Assembly: GCF_004011175.1 (NCBI RefSeq) | Contig: NZ_RQXX01000004.1 | Location: forward strand, 248,001-312,000 | Source: Mesobaculum littorinae | Lineage (GTDB): Bacteria > Pseudomonadota > Alphaproteobacteria > Rhodobacterales > Rhodobacteraceae | DNA: 64,000 bases | Direction of reading: 5' to 3' | Shown here: positions 46,573-55,979 of the stretch, in pieces | How positions within the stretch are numbered: the first letter of the stretch is position 1 | How the letters are laid out: every line of letters starts with the position of its first letter | Notes under the pieces: model-generated | Told to the model about the DNA's origin: nothing | Seen by the model: only the letters and a program-made list of their open reading frames with translations | Database searches by the model: none | Program-made: the position numbers and the translations under genes

Positions 46573-47805
46573 ATGGTGATGCCTGCCGACACGCCGCGCC
46601 GCACGGCCCGGGGAAAGAATCCGAACCGCAGCCGCGAACATAACCGCCGCGTCGTGCTCGACCTTCTGCGCAGCCAGGGCCGCACCGGGCGGCGCGAGCT
46701 GGCCGAGCTGACGCAGCTGACGCCGCAGGCGGTGACGAACATCATCGACGACCTGATCGCGGCTGACCTGATCGTCATCGCCGGACGCCGCCGCATAGCG
46801 CGCGGGCGCGGACAGCCGCCGCACGAATACGAAATCAACCCCGCGGGGGCCTTTACCATCGGGATCGAACTGGCCGTCACGCGGATGGTGACCACCGTCG
46901 TGGACTTGGCCGGAGAGCTTCTGCACCGCGACGTCACCGCGATAGCCGAAGGCGGCCCCGCGACACTGCTGCCGGCAATCGGCACCCGGGTCGCGCAGCT
47001 GCGCGCCGATCACCCGGGTCGGCTGATGGGACTGGGGCTGGTGATGCCCGGCCCCTTCGAGATCGAGGGGTTTTCGGGCGTCGGCCCCACCACCCTGCCC
47101 GGCTGGGCCGGGATCGACGTCGCCGCCGACCTGCGCGACAGGCTGGGCGTGCCGGTGGTGGTCGAGAACGACGCCAACGCCGCCGCCGTGGGCGAAACGC
47201 TTCTGGGCGTCGGCAAGGAGATGACCGATTTCTGCGTCGTCTATTTCGGCACCGGCATCGGGCTGGGCCTGATCTCGGAAGGGCGCCCCGTGCGCGGCGC
47301 CTTCGGCAACGCCGGCGAGATCGGGCACATCGTCGTCACCCCCGGCGGCCGCCCCTGCCCTTGCGGGCAACACGGCTGCCTTGAACGCTATGCCTCGCTG
47401 CATTCCCTGCGCGAACGCCTGGCCGATGACGGGCGGGTGCTGTCCGTCGACGACCTCGACACGCTGGCGCCCGAGGGCGATCCGGTCGTCGCGGCCTGGC
47501 TCGAAGACGCCGCCGCGCACCTGTCCCCGATGATCTCGATCCTCGAGAACGTGTTCGATCCGCAGACCATCATCCTGTCGGGCGGCCTGCCGCCCGCCTG
47601 TCTCGACGCGATCATCGCGCGGCTCAGCTTCGGCCCCAGCGTCGCCCGGCGCAGCGACCGCATGGTGCCGCCGGTGATCCGCGGGCAGAGCGGGCTTTTA
47701 ACCGCCGCGCTCGGCGCCGCGGCCCTGCCGCTGCACGAAGCGATCACCCCGCGGCTCGACCTCTCCGACCTGCAAGAGACCACCCTGAAAGGATCCGCCC
47801 CATGA
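46573..47805 (+). CDS. ROK-family transcriptional repressor (NagC/XylR type)
   Basis: 410 residues. N-terminal winged helix about residues 18-85 (RRELAELTQLTPQAVTNIID), then a sugar-binding ROK domain with GLGLVMPGPFE, VVENDANAAAVGE, FGTGIGLGL and the zinc motif CPCGQHGCLE (near residue 258), which also marks DNA-binding ROK proteins. An ATG two codons in (46579) is an alternative start. Divergent from the importer operon and coupled by ATGA to the PIG-L gene, so it probably controls both when the sugar is absent. Confidence 0.93.
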   Translation: MVMPADTPRRTARGKNPNRSREHNRRVVLDLLRSQGRTGRRELAELTQLTPQAVTNIIDDLIAADLIVIAGRRRIARGRGQPPHEYEINPAGAFTIGIELAVTRMVTTVVDLAGELLHRDVTAIAEGGPATLLPAIGTRVAQLRADHPGRLMGLGLVMPGPFEIEGFSGVGPTTLPGWAGIDVAADLRDRLGVPVVVENDANAAAVGETLLGVGKEMTDFCVVYFGTGIGLGLISEGRPVRGAFGNAGEIGHIVVTPGGRPCPCGQHGCLERYASLHSLRERLADDGRVLSVDDLDTLAPEGDPVVAAWLEDAAAHLSPMISILENVFDPQTIILSGGLPPACLDAIIARLSFGPSVARRSDRMVPPVIRGQSGLLTAALGAAALPLHEAITPRLDLSDLQETTLKGSAP

Positions 47806-50186
47806 CCCCCGAGGAGCGACTTGCACGCGACGAAGCCTCCCCCGCCCTTGTGCGCCTGCACCGCGCCCTGTCGCGGCTGGGCTCGGTCGTCACCCTGATG
47901 AACACGGGCGCGCATCCCGACGACGAACAAAGCGGCCTCCTGGCCTGGCTGCGCTTCGGGCGCGGGATGCGCGTCGTCGTCGCCTGTTCGACCCGTGGCG
48001 AGGGCGGGCAGAACGTGCTGGGCCCCGAACGCGGCGGGGCGCTGGGCCTTTTGCGCACGCGCGAGATGGAGGAAGCCGCGCGCATCCTCGACTGCGACAT
48101 CGCGTGGCTGGGCTTCGGCCCGCAGGATCCGGTGCATGATTTCGGCTTTTCCAAGGACGGCGACGATACCTTCGCCCGCTGGGGCGAGGACCGCATCGTC
48201 GAGCGGCTGGTGCGGGCCTACCGGCGCAACCGCCCGGACATCGTCCTGCCCACCTTTCTCGACGTGCCGGGACAGCACGGCCATCATCGCGCGATGACCC
48301 GGGCGGCGGAAACCGCGGTGGCCCGCGCCGCCGACCCCGCCGCCTATCCCCACCACATGGACGAGGGGCTGACGCCCTGGACCGTGACCAAGCTCTACCT
48401 GCCCGCGTGGCCCGGCGGCGGGGGCACCTACGACGACGAGGTACCCCCGCCCGAGGCCACCCTGACCGAACGCGCGACGGGCCGCGACCCGGCAACAGGC
48501 GCGGATTTCGCCCGCATCGGCGAATGGTCGCGGCGGCGCCACGCCTCGCAGGGCATGGGCCGCTGGCATGACGAGGCGCAGATGGCCTGGCCGCTGCACC
48601 TGTGCGGCGGTGACGCCGAGGCGCAGATCACCGACGGCCTGCCGGTTTCGCTGCGGGACCTCGCGGATCTTCTGCCCGCTGCAGCGAACGACCTCTCGGC
48701 CGCCGGAGAGGCGATCGACAGCGCCGGGGCCGCGTTTCCCGACCCTGACGCGATCCTCGCCGCGCTGGCGCAGGCGGACGCGGCGCTGGACCGGGCCGCC
48801 CGGGCGATCGCCGGGGATACCGAGGCCCGCGCGGCGCATGGCCACCGCATCGCGGTCAAGCGCCGCGACGTGCAGACCGCGATGGTCGAGGCATCGGGCC
48901 TCGACCCGCGGCTCGACATCACCGACGGGCCTCTCGCCCCAGGCGGCTCGGCCCTCCTGACGCTGCGCACAGCCGCCCCCTTTGCGGCGGTGTCGGGGAT
49001 GACGGTGACCCCGGTCCTGCCACAGGGCGTCTCGGCCCGGCCCGAAACCTCGGGCGAGGCGGCGACCTTCGCGCTGAGCGCACGCGACGACGCGCCCTTC
49101 ACCCCGCAATTCGCCGCCACGTGGTCAGCGACGGGCGGCAACGCCCCAATCCACGTGCGGCTGGACTGCGCGCTGGCGGGGCGACAGGTCTCGACCCTGC
49201 TCGACCCCGCTACGCCCGCGGCCGTCGCCCCCGCAGCTCCGTTCGAAGCCGAGCCGGCAGATTTCCTGCACCTGCGCGCGGCCCCCCCGGCGCCCTTCGC
49301 CTTCCGCTACGGCGGCGCCATCTCGCCGGGCGAGACGGACCTGCCCGAGGGCTGGACGCTGACGCTGGAGGACGGCGCGGCACGACTGACGCCCGCCGCG
49401 GACCTGTCCCCCGGCCTGACCCGGATCGTGCCGCGTGTGCAGGGCCGCCCGGCGATGCGCCGCAGCGTGTCGCATTACCCCCATATCGGCCGCCTTGCCT
49501 ATGACGAGGATGCCGCGCTCAGGATCCTCAGCCTGGACCTGGCACTGCCCGAGGACACGCGGATCGGCTGGATCGGCGGCGGCAGCGACCGCACCGATCT
49601 GTGGATACGCCGCATGGGGCTGGACGTCACGACGCTGGACCGGATCGCGCAGGACACCGACCTTTCGGCCTATACCACGCTGGTCATCGGTGTCGTGGCA
49701 CTGGCCGCGCGCCCCGACGTGCTGGCCCATGTCGCAAGGTTGCACGACTTCGTGCGCGCGGGCGGCGCGCTGGTGACGCTCTACCAGCGTCCCGACCAGG
49801 GCTGGGATCCCGATAGTGTCCCGCCGCTGCCGCTGACCATCGGCACGCCGTCGCTGCGCTGGCGCGTGACCGACGAGGCGGCGCCGGTCACGGTGCTGAA
49901 GCCCGACCACCCCATCCTGACCACGCCCAATGCCATCGGCCCCGCCGACTGGGAGGGATGGGACAAGGAGCGCGGGCTCTACTTCGCCGCTGCGTGGGAC
50001 GACGCCTACGTGCCCCTGTTGTCGATGCACGACCGCGGCGAGGCGCCACTGACGGGGGCGCTGGTTTCGGCCCGGATCGGGGCGGGGCGGCACACGCATG
50101 TCTCGCTCGTCCTGCATCACCAGCTTGAACGGATGGTGCCGGGCGCCTTCCGCCTGCTCGCCAATATCCTGCGCCCCGAGCGCTAG
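47802..50186 (+). CDS. PIG-L family deacetylase with large C-terminal domain
   Basis: Zinc deacetylase for N-acetyl amino sugar-type substrates. 794 residues, against about 230-280 for single-domain members. N-terminal catalytic domain: AHPDDEQSG (residues 38-46; His, Asp, Asp) and the second metal His in GQHGHHRAM near residue 160. The middle is beta-rich; the last 230 residues (from about IGWIGGGSDRTDLW) look like a class-I amidotransferase/ThuA-like Rossmann domain without an obvious catalytic Cys. No signal peptide seen, so it would act in the cytoplasm. Coupled to the repressor gene by ATGA. Confidence 0.88.
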   Translation: MTPEERLARDEASPALVRLHRALSRLGSVVTLMNTGAHPDDEQSGLLAWLRFGRGMRVVVACSTRGEGGQNVLGPERGGALGLLRTREMEEAARILDCDIAWLGFGPQDPVHDFGFSKDGDDTFARWGEDRIVERLVRAYRRNRPDIVLPTFLDVPGQHGHHRAMTRAAETAVARAADPAAYPHHMDEGLTPWTVTKLYLPAWPGGGGTYDDEVPPPEATLTERATGRDPATGADFARIGEWSRRRHASQGMGRWHDEAQMAWPLHLCGGDAEAQITDGLPVSLRDLADLLPAAANDLSAAGEAIDSAGAAFPDPDAILAALAQADAALDRAARAIAGDTEARAAHGHRIAVKRRDVQTAMVEASGLDPRLDITDGPLAPGGSALLTLRTAAPFAAVSGMTVTPVLPQGVSARPETSGEAATFALSARDDAPFTPQFAATWSATGGNAPIHVRLDCALAGRQVSTLLDPATPAAVAPAAPFEAEPADFLHLRAAPPAPFAFRYGGAISPGETDLPEGWTLTLEDGAARLTPAADLSPGLTRIVPRVQGRPAMRRSVSHYPHIGRLAYDEDAALRILSLDLALPEDTRIGWIGGGSDRTDLWIRRMGLDVTTLDRIAQDTDLSAYTTLVIGVVALAARPDVLAHVARLHDFVRAGGALVTLYQRPDQGWDPDSVPPLPLTIGTPSLRWRVTDEAAPVTVLKPDHPILTTPNAIGPADWEGWDKERGLYFAAAWDDAYVPLLSMHDRGEAPLTGALVSARIGAGRHTHVSLVLHHQLERMVPGAFRLLANILRPER

Positions 50187-51170
50187 GTGACGACGCCGCC
50201 CCGCGGTCCCGGTGCCGTCCCGGACCCGACGGGCCCGGAGCCGGCAGATCCGAACCGGACAGACCTGAACCGGGCGGGCCCGAACCGGTCGGACCCAAAC
50301 GGAACGGCCCCGGACCGAACCGAGCCCGCCGCCGGGATCGCCTGGCTGCTGACGGACATGGCGCTGGTCACCTGCGTCAACGTGCTGGTGAAGCTACAAG
50401 GCCAGTCGCTGCCGGCGCTGCAACTGGTGTTCCTGCGCGCGCTCATCGGTCTCGTGGTCATCCTACCGATGGTCTGGATCCGGCGGGACGAGCTGCGGCG
50501 GATGGCGGCGCCTTGGCGCAATGCCTGCCGCGTGGCCTGCAACGCCGCGGCGCTCAGCCTGAACTTCTACGCGCTGACGCTGCTGCCGCTGGCGCTGGTC
50601 AACGCGGTGGGCTTTACCCGGCCGCCGGTGGCCATGCTCCTTGCCGCGCTCCTGCTGGGCGAACGCATCGCCCGGCCGCAGTGGGTTGGGCTGGTACTGG
50701 GCCTGGGCGGCGTGGCGATCATCGCCGCGCCGGGGCAATCCGCCCTGGGGCCGGTGCCGCTGGCCGGTCTCGGGGCGGCTGCGCTGTCGGTGGTCTTCGG
50801 CGCCATGGCGACGATCCAGACCCGCGCCCTGCGGCACGAAAGCACGATGGTGATGATGCTGTTCTACACCGCCGGCCTGTGCCTTTTCACCGGCGGCCCC
50901 GCGCTGGCCCTCTGGGTGCCGCTCGCGCCGTCGACGTGGCTGCCGGTGCTGGCCATCGGCGTCTTGGCGCAGGTCGCGCAACTGTGCTTTCTGCGGGCCT
51001 ACCGCGCGGCGCCGGCCTCGCTCTTGTCGCCGGTTTCCTACGTCTCGCTGCTTTTCGCGACGGCGGCGGGCTGGATCGTCTTCGCCGAACGCCCCGGCCT
51101 CGCCTTCGCCGGCGGCGCGGGGCTGGTCATCCTCGGCGCGGCCCTGAACTTTCGCGCCCGCCCAAAGTGA
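50187..51170 (+). CDS. EamA-family (DMT) permease with repeat-bearing N-terminus
   Basis: Ten-helix drug/metabolite transporter family membrane protein with two EamA repeats; 327 residues. GTG start directly follows the PIG-L stop. Membrane region begins near AGIAWLLTDMALVTCVN (residue 50). Landmarks: FTRPPVAMLLAALLLGER (first repeat end) and AYRAAPASLLSPVSYVSLLF (second). The preceding 45 residues contain five degenerate 5-residue repeats (see 50250-50324). May be a metabolite exporter; substrate unknown. Confidence 0.88.
   Translation: MTTPPRGPGAVPDPTGPEPADPNRTDLNRAGPNRSDPNGTAPDRTEPAAGIAWLLTDMALVTCVNVLVKLQGQSLPALQLVFLRALIGLVVILPMVWIRRDELRRMAAPWRNACRVACNAAALSLNFYALTLLPLALVNAVGFTRPPVAMLLAALLLGERIARPQWVGLVLGLGGVAIIAAPGQSALGPVPLAGLGAAALSVVFGAMATIQTRALRHESTMVMMLFYTAGLCLFTGGPALALWVPLAPSTWLPVLAIGVLAQVAQLCFLRAYRAAPASLLSPVSYVSLLFATAAGWIVFAERPGLAFAGGAGLVILGAALNFRARPK
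50250..50324 (+). repeat. Five tandem 15-bp repeats inside the EamA gene
   Basis: In-frame units encoding PNRTD, LNRAG, PNRSD, PNGTA and PDRTE (50250-50264, 50265-50279, 50280-50294, 50295-50309, 50310-50324). Core DNA word CCGAACCGG. They lengthen the cytoplasmic N-terminal tail. Confidence 0.7.
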
Positions 51171-51282
51171 CGGCCCAAGATGACGACGCCCCCGGGGCGC
51201 CGTGCGCGCAACGACGCCCACCGGGGTCAGTGCCCCCCTGCCGGCGGCCTGCCGGCGCGGCGGTTCACCCGGACCCGCCGGA

Positions 51283-51576
51283 TCAAAGCGCGGAAATGTA
51301 GTCTTCCGAGACGTATCCCGTGATGCCCGGCGCGCCTTCCAGCGAAACGCGGCACCAGAGCTGGCCCACCTCGGTCACGCAGTCATGCCGGTTCAGCCGC
51401 GTGCCGTCCGGCAGGCCGAGGATCACCTTGTAGCCCAGGCCCGGGCCGGCACGCAGTTTCAAAAGCTCGTCCGGGCCCGTGCCCTCGACCACCGTCCGTC
51501 CGCCGAACCCCGCGGCGCCTCCGCAGGCCGACAGGATAAGCAGGGACGTGACGGCGGCGATGGCTGGGCGGGACAT
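51283..51576 (-). CDS. Small SH3-domain lipoprotein
   Basis: 97 residues from ATG at 51576. Signal peptide with lipobox LSAC (ALLILSACGG-like end at about residue 18), then one bacterial SH3 domain: LKLRAGPGLGYKVILGLPDG, DCVTEVGQLWCRV, GYVSEDYI. Such proteins bind cell-wall peptides or other surface ligands. Monocistronic, convergent to the EamA gene. Confidence 0.85.
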   Translation of the reverse strand: MSRPAIAAVTSLLILSACGGAAGFGGRTVVEGTGPDELLKLRAGPGLGYKVILGLPDGTRLNRHDCVTEVGQLWCRVSLEGAPGITGYVSEDYISAL

Positions 51577-51866
51577 GGGCGGAACCTCGTGCGTTTGGGA
51601 TTGCCGCCGTTCTGCCAAATGGGCCCCCGCAGGTGAAGGGCGAAGTGGCCCGACCTCGCGCGCCCGGCGGCGCCATGCCCGCCGCGTGGCCCCGGCGGCC
51701 CGGTCGCCCGTCGCCGGTGGTGGCTGCGCGCGGCGGGGCAACAGGGGTGGGCCAGCAGTCTTGGACCACCACCACGGGGTCGCCGGGCGGCGCCTTGTAC
51801 CGCGCCCCCGCGCGCCCCGCGGCAATCGAAACCGAAACACCCCGCTCCGGGGAACACCGCCACGGC
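51577..51866. other. Intergenic region between lipoprotein and arsenic operon
   Basis: About 290 bases with no credible gene. It must hold the lipoprotein promoter; nothing distinct seen. Confidence 0.6.
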
Positions 51867-51907
51867 TTGACACGGCCTAATACATCCATAATACACGAAG
51901 TATGGAT
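51867..51907 (+). promoter_or_regulatory. arsR promoter with operator spanning -10 to start codon
   Basis: TTGACA (51867-51872), 16 bases, TAATAC (51889-51894). Inverted repeat ATCCATA (51884-51890), 10 bases, TATGGAT (51901-51907) covers the -10 and the ATG at 51902. The transcript would start at or next to the ATG, so the arsR message is probably leaderless. Position fits autorepression by ArsR. Confidence 0.65.
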
Positions 51908-52234
51908 ATAAATACAGCCTCACAAGGATTTGCCGCGCTGGGTCAGTCGACCCGGCTCGACGTGCTGCGCCTTCTGGTGAAGGCGGGCCCCGAGGGGCTG
52001 AGCGCGGGGCGCATCGGCGAGCTTCTGGGCGTGCGGCAGAACACCCTGTCGGCCAACCTGACCGTTCTGCGCACCGCCGGGCTGGTGCGCAACGAGAGGC
52101 ATGGCCGGTCGATCCGCTACTACGCCGATTTCGACGGCATCTCGACCCTCCTGCGCTTTCTGCTGCAGGATTGCTGCGGCGGCGAGCCCGCGCTTTGCCA
52201 GCCCCTGCTCGACGACATTCGCTGCGCCTGCTGA
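51902..52234 (+). CDS. arsR: ArsR-family arsenic-responsive repressor
   Basis: 110 residues, winged helix ([20 protein letters not shown] recognition region about residues 35-55). Releases DNA on binding arsenite. The C-terminus is rich in cysteines, with CC near residue 90 and C-x-C at the very end (DIRCAC), a plausible arsenite site; the classical ELCVCDL site of the E. coli protein in helix 3 is absent. No ribosome site; probably leaderless. First gene of arsR-acr3-arsC-arsH. Confidence 0.92.
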   Translation: MDINTASQGFAALGQSTRLDVLRLLVKAGPEGLSAGRIGELLGVRQNTLSANLTVLRTAGLVRNERHGRSIRYYADFDGISTLLRFLLQDCCGGEPALCQPLLDDIRCAC

Positions 52235-52261
52235 CGGGCAGCCGACCGGGACCACAGGACA

Positions 52262-53302
52262 ATGACCGACACCTCAGACGCTGCGCCCATGGGCCTCTTC
52301 GAACGCTGGCTGACGCTGTGGGTGGCGCTGGCCATCCTTGCGGGCTTGGCGATCGGTGCCCTCGCGCCCGGGCTGGTGGGCGCCATCGCGGCGGCCGAGG
52401 TCGCGCAGGTGAACCTGGTCGTCGCCGTCCTGATCTGGGCGATGGTCTACCCGATGATGATCGGCGTCGATGTCGGCGCTGTGGCCGGGGTGGCCCGGCA
52501 ACCCCTGGGCCTGCTGCTGACGCTGGCGGTGAACTGGCTGGTCAAGCCCTTCACCATGGCCGCGCTGGCCGTCCTGTTCTTCGAGGTCGTCTTTGCCCGT
52601 TTCATCGCGCCCGAGGATGCGGCGCAATACATAGCCGGGCTGATCCTGCTGGGGGCCGCGCCCTGCACGGCGATGGTCTTCGTCTGGTCGCAGCTGACGC
52701 GGGGGGACGAAACCTACACGCTGGTGCAGGTCTCGGTGAACGACCTGATCATGATCGTCGCCTTCGCACCGCTCGTGGCCTTTCTGCTGGGCGTCACCGA
52801 CATCGCCGTGCCGTGGCGCACGCTGGTGCTGGCCACGCTGCTTTACGTCGTGCTGCCGCTGATCGCCGGGCTCGCTACCCGCCGCGCCCTGGGATCGCCC
52901 GACCGGATCGACCGCTTCACGGCGCGGATAAAGCCGCTTTCGGTGATCGGGCTGATCGCCACGGTGGCGATCCTCTTCGGGCTGCAGGGCGAGGTGATCC
53001 TGAACCGCCCCGCCGTCATCGCGATGATCGCGGTGCCGATCATCCTGCAAAGCTACGGCATCTTCGCGCTGGCCTACGGCGCCGCCTGGGCGCTGCGGGT
53101 GCCGCACAAAATCGCCGCGCCCTGCGCGCTGATCGGCACGTCGAACTTCTTCGAACTGGCGGTCGCGGTGGCCATCAGCCTGTTCGGCCTGAACTCGGGC
53201 GCAGCACTTGCCACCGTCGTGGGCGTCCTAGTCGAGGTTCCGGTGATGCTGTCGCTCGTCGCCATCGCCAACCGCACCCGCCCCCGTTTCGCAAAGGTCT
53301 GA
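52262..53302 (+). CDS. acr3: Arsenite efflux permease, ACR3 family
   Basis: Inner-membrane arsenite exporter, 346 residues, ten helices. Family landmarks: [10 protein letters not shown] near residue 60, the essential Cys in [15 protein letters not shown] near 140, VSVNDLIMI, and [16 protein letters not shown] with the conserved Glu, then [11 protein letters not shown] near the end. AGGA precedes the ATG by 4 bases. Confidence 0.96.
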   Translation: MTDTSDAAPMGLFERWLTLWVALAILAGLAIGALAPGLVGAIAAAEVAQVNLVVAVLIWAMVYPMMIGVDVGAVAGVARQPLGLLLTLAVNWLVKPFTMAALAVLFFEVVFARFIAPEDAAQYIAGLILLGAAPCTAMVFVWSQLTRGDETYTLVQVSVNDLIMIVAFAPLVAFLLGVTDIAVPWRTLVLATLLYVVLPLIAGLATRRALGSPDRIDRFTARIKPLSVIGLIATVAILFGLQGEVILNRPAVIAMIAVPIILQSYGIFALAYGAAWALRVPHKIAAPCALIGTSNFFELAVAVAISLFGLNSGAALATVVGVLVEVPVMLSLVAIANRTRPRFAKV

Positions 53303-53305
53303 ACC

Positions 53306-53704
53306 ATGGTCACCATCTACCACAACCCCGCCTGCGGCACCTCGCGCAATGCGCTGGAGATGATCCGCCACACCGGTGTCGAGCCGCAGGTGATCCTCTA
53401 CCTCGAAACCCCGCCCGGCCGCGCCAAGATCGAAGAGCTGATCGCCGCCATGGGCATCGCCCCGCGCGACCTCCTGCGCCGCAAGGGCACGCCCTACGAC
53501 GATCTCGGGCTGGACGACCCCGCGCTGACGGACGCACAGCTGATCGACGCGATGGCGCAGCACCCGATCCTGATCAACCGCCCCGTGGTGGCGGGCCCGC
53601 GCGGCACCCGGCTGTGCCGTCCCTCGGAGGAGGTCTTTGCCGTCCTCGCCCCCACCGAGGCCGGTCCCTTCACCAAGGAAGACGGCGAGGTCGTGACGCC
53701 GTGA
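53306..53704 (+). CDS. arsC: Arsenate reductase, glutaredoxin-dependent
   Basis: Reduces arsenate to arsenite for export by Acr3. 132 residues, thioredoxin-like fold. Catalytic Cys in [11 protein letters not shown] (residue 10) and anion-binding Arg residues in [18 protein letters not shown]. Starts 4 bases after acr3; overlaps arsH by GTGA. Confidence 0.95.
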   Translation: MVTIYHNPACGTSRNALEMIRHTGVEPQVILYLETPPGRAKIEELIAAMGIAPRDLLRRKGTPYDDLGLDDPALTDAQLIDAMAQHPILINRPVVAGPRGTRLCRPSEEVFAVLAPTEAGPFTKEDGEVVTP

Positions 53705-54468
53705 CCGATCCGCTTGCCCGCCCCGACCCCTCGGCCCCGCCCGACATCGATCCAACCAGCATCGACCTACCCAACATCGACGCCGCGCAGCTGCATCCCG
53801 TCGACCCCGCGCTCTACGCGGCGCCGGACGATGACGGTCATCCACCGCGCATCCTGATCCTCTACGGGTCGCTGCGCGACCGCTCCTATTCCCGCCTTGC
53901 CGCCGAAGAGGCCGCGCGACTTCTGGCGTGGTTCGGCGCCGAGGTGCGGATCTTCGACCCGGCGGGCCTGCCCCTGCCCGACGCCACCGCCGACGACCAC
54001 CCAAAGGTTGCCGAGCTGCGGGATCTGGCGAGGTGGAGCGAGGGCATGGTCTGGTCCTCGCCCGAACGACACGGCGCGATGTCGAGCGTGCTGAAGGCGC
54101 AGATCGACTGGATCCCGCTGTCGCTGGGCAGCGTGCGCCCGACGCAGGGCAAGACGCTGGCGCTGATGCAGGTCTGCGGCGGATCGCAAAGCTTCAACGC
54201 GGTGAACCAGATGCGTATCCTGGGCCGCTGGATGCGGATGGTGACGATCCCCAACCAGTCTTCGATGCCGAAGGCCTGGGACGAATTCGACGCGGCCGGA
54301 CGCATGCGCCTGTCGCCGCTTTACCTGCGGATCGTGGACGTGATGGAGGAACTGGTGAAGTTCACCCTGATGACCCGGGGCCGCGCCGTCGCCCTGACTG
54401 ACCGCTACTCGGAACGGGTGGAAAGCGCCGAGGCCCTGTCGAAGCGGGTGAACCAGGGCCAGGTCTAG
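53701..54468 (+). CDS. arsH: ArsH NADPH-dependent FMN reductase / organoarsenical oxidase
   Basis: 255 residues from the GTG that overlaps the arsC stop. Flavodoxin-like fold: FMN phosphate loop [12 protein letters not shown] near residue 60, [20 protein letters not shown] near 120, and [21 protein letters not shown]. In characterised cases it oxidises trivalent organoarsenicals. The first 45 residues are Asp/Pro-rich and low in structure. Last gene of the operon. Confidence 0.94.
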   Translation: MTDPLARPDPSAPPDIDPTSIDLPNIDAAQLHPVDPALYAAPDDDGHPPRILILYGSLRDRSYSRLAAEEAARLLAWFGAEVRIFDPAGLPLPDATADDHPKVAELRDLARWSEGMVWSSPERHGAMSSVLKAQIDWIPLSLGSVRPTQGKTLALMQVCGGSQSFNAVNQMRILGRWMRMVTIPNQSSMPKAWDEFDAAGRMRLSPLYLRIVDVMEELVKFTLMTRGRAVALTDRYSERVESAEALSKRVNQGQV

Positions 54469-54493
54469 TCGGACGCCGGCCAAACTCCCTCCC

Positions 54494-54567
54494 GGGGCTC
54501 ACCCGGGTGCGCGGGGTCTAAGCGGGCGCCGGTGGATCTGCCGCGCGGGGCTCATTCGGGTGCGCGG
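54494..54567. repeat. Imperfect 21-bp direct repeat in intergenic DNA
   Basis: GGGGCTCAcccGGGTGCGCGG-type unit at 54494-54514 and 54547-54567, two mismatches, in the gap between arsH and the convergent aldo/keto reductase gene. No gene lies between them. Confidence 0.45.
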
Positions 54568-54699
54568 CAGGACAGGAGCGCCCTGCCGCGTATGGCCCGG
54601 ATGGCCTCCGCCCTCCCCGTCTGTCAAAGCCATTACAGCGGTGCGAAGCCCGGCCCGGGCGCGCGGAACCGTCCGGAACAAAGGGCGGCAGGGGGCGCG

Positions 54700-55740
54700 T
54701 CAGTACGGCATCGGCCATGCCTTGTGCACCGCGTCGATCCCTTCAAGCAGCTCGTCCGACAGCACCAGCTCGGCCGCCCCCAACGCGCGGGAAAGCTGGT
54801 CGGGCGTGGTCGCGCCAAGGATCGGGATCGTCGGCACCGGGCGGCTGCGGGTCCAAGCCAGGGCCATCTGCACCGGGTCGGTGTCATACTCGCGCGCCAG
54901 CGCGTGATAGGCCGCCACCGCGCCCCAGACCCGTTCGGACACGCGCCCGCCCAGGTTCGGGGTCAGCGCCATGCGGCTGCCCTCGGGCACCGCGCCGTCC
55001 TGGTACTTGCCGGTCAGAAGCCCGGCGGCCAGGGGCGAGAAGGCCAGCAGCGTCACCTGCTCGTGGTGGCAGGTCTCGGCCAGATCGCCGTCGAACAGGC
55101 GGCACAGCAGATTGTACTCGTTCTGGATGGTGGCGATGGCCGGCGCCCCGGCCGCCGCCAGCGCATCGTTCCAGCGGGCCGTGCCCCAGGCGGTTTCGTT
55201 CGACGGCCCATAGGCGCGGATCTTGCCCTCGTCGCGCAGCTCTGACAGCGTACCGGCCACGTCGGCCATGTTCTGGCGCACCGCCGCGCGGTCCTGCCCG
55301 GTGGGGTCATATTCCCATATCTGGCGGAAGTGGTAGGAGCCGCGGTCGGGCCAGTGGATCTGGTAGAGGTCCACGTAATCGGTGCCCAGCCGCCGCAGCG
55401 ACCCCTCGAGCGCGGCGCGCATGGACTGCGGATCGGCGCCGCGCCCGTCGCGCACCATCGACCCCTCCGCCAGCATCTTGGTCGCCAGCACGACATCGCC
55501 GCGCCGCCCGGTCCGGGCCAGCCAGCTGCCGATGATCTCTTCGGTGCCGCCGATAGTCTCGGCCAGCACCGGGTTGGTGGGATACATCTCGGCGGTGTCG
55601 AGGAAGTCGACCCCGGCGTCGAGCGCCTGATCGATCTGCGCGTGGCCCTCGGCCTCGGTGTTCTGGCGACCCCATGTCATGGTGCCGAGACAGAACTCGG
55701 ACACCTCGATGCCGCTTGTCCCCAGTGTGGTGCGCTTCAT
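54700..55740 (-). CDS. Aldo/keto reductase (YajO/Tas-like)
   Basis: NADPH-dependent carbonyl reductase, 346 residues, TIM barrel. Catalytic set: Asp and Tyr in FLDTAEMYPTN (near 45), Lys in VVLATKM (near 82), His in LYQIHWPDR (near 125). Length and the KRTTLGTSGIEVSEFCLGTMTWG start resemble E. coli Tas (YgdS). ATG at 55740; earlier frame is unsupported. Single gene. Confidence 0.9.
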   Translation of the reverse strand: MKRTTLGTSGIEVSEFCLGTMTWGRQNTEAEGHAQIDQALDAGVDFLDTAEMYPTNPVLAETIGGTEEIIGSWLARTGRRGDVVLATKMLAEGSMVRDGRGADPQSMRAALEGSLRRLGTDYVDLYQIHWPDRGSYHFRQIWEYDPTGQDRAAVRQNMADVAGTLSELRDEGKIRAYGPSNETAWGTARWNDALAAAGAPAIATIQNEYNLLCRLFDGDLAETCHHEQVTLLAFSPLAAGLLTGKYQDGAVPEGSRMALTPNLGGRVSERVWGAVAAYHALAREYDTDPVQMALAWTRSRPVPTIPILGATTPDQLSRALGAAELVLSDELLEGIDAVHKAWPMPY

Positions 55741-55979
55741 GTGCCGCCCTCTTTCAAGTCTCTCATACCGGGACTCCTCCCGGCTCTTTTCCGTGATCTC
55801 GTCTCGCGGGCCGGGCCCGTGGTCCGCCCTGCCAACGGCCCCGGCCCGCAAAGGTTCACCCCGATCGCGACGACACCCGGGCTGGACGAAACCACCCTCC
55901 CCCGGGCAGGCGGCTCACCGGGGCGGCAGACGTCGTCCCGCCCCGGAGCCGGCACGCCCCCGCGCGACGCCGGCGGCCG

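Noticed and set aside
54494-54567. Direct repeats as attachment sites of a mobile element
   Set aside because: Only 32 bases separate the copies, there is no integrase or tRNA gene nearby, and the repeats are imperfect.
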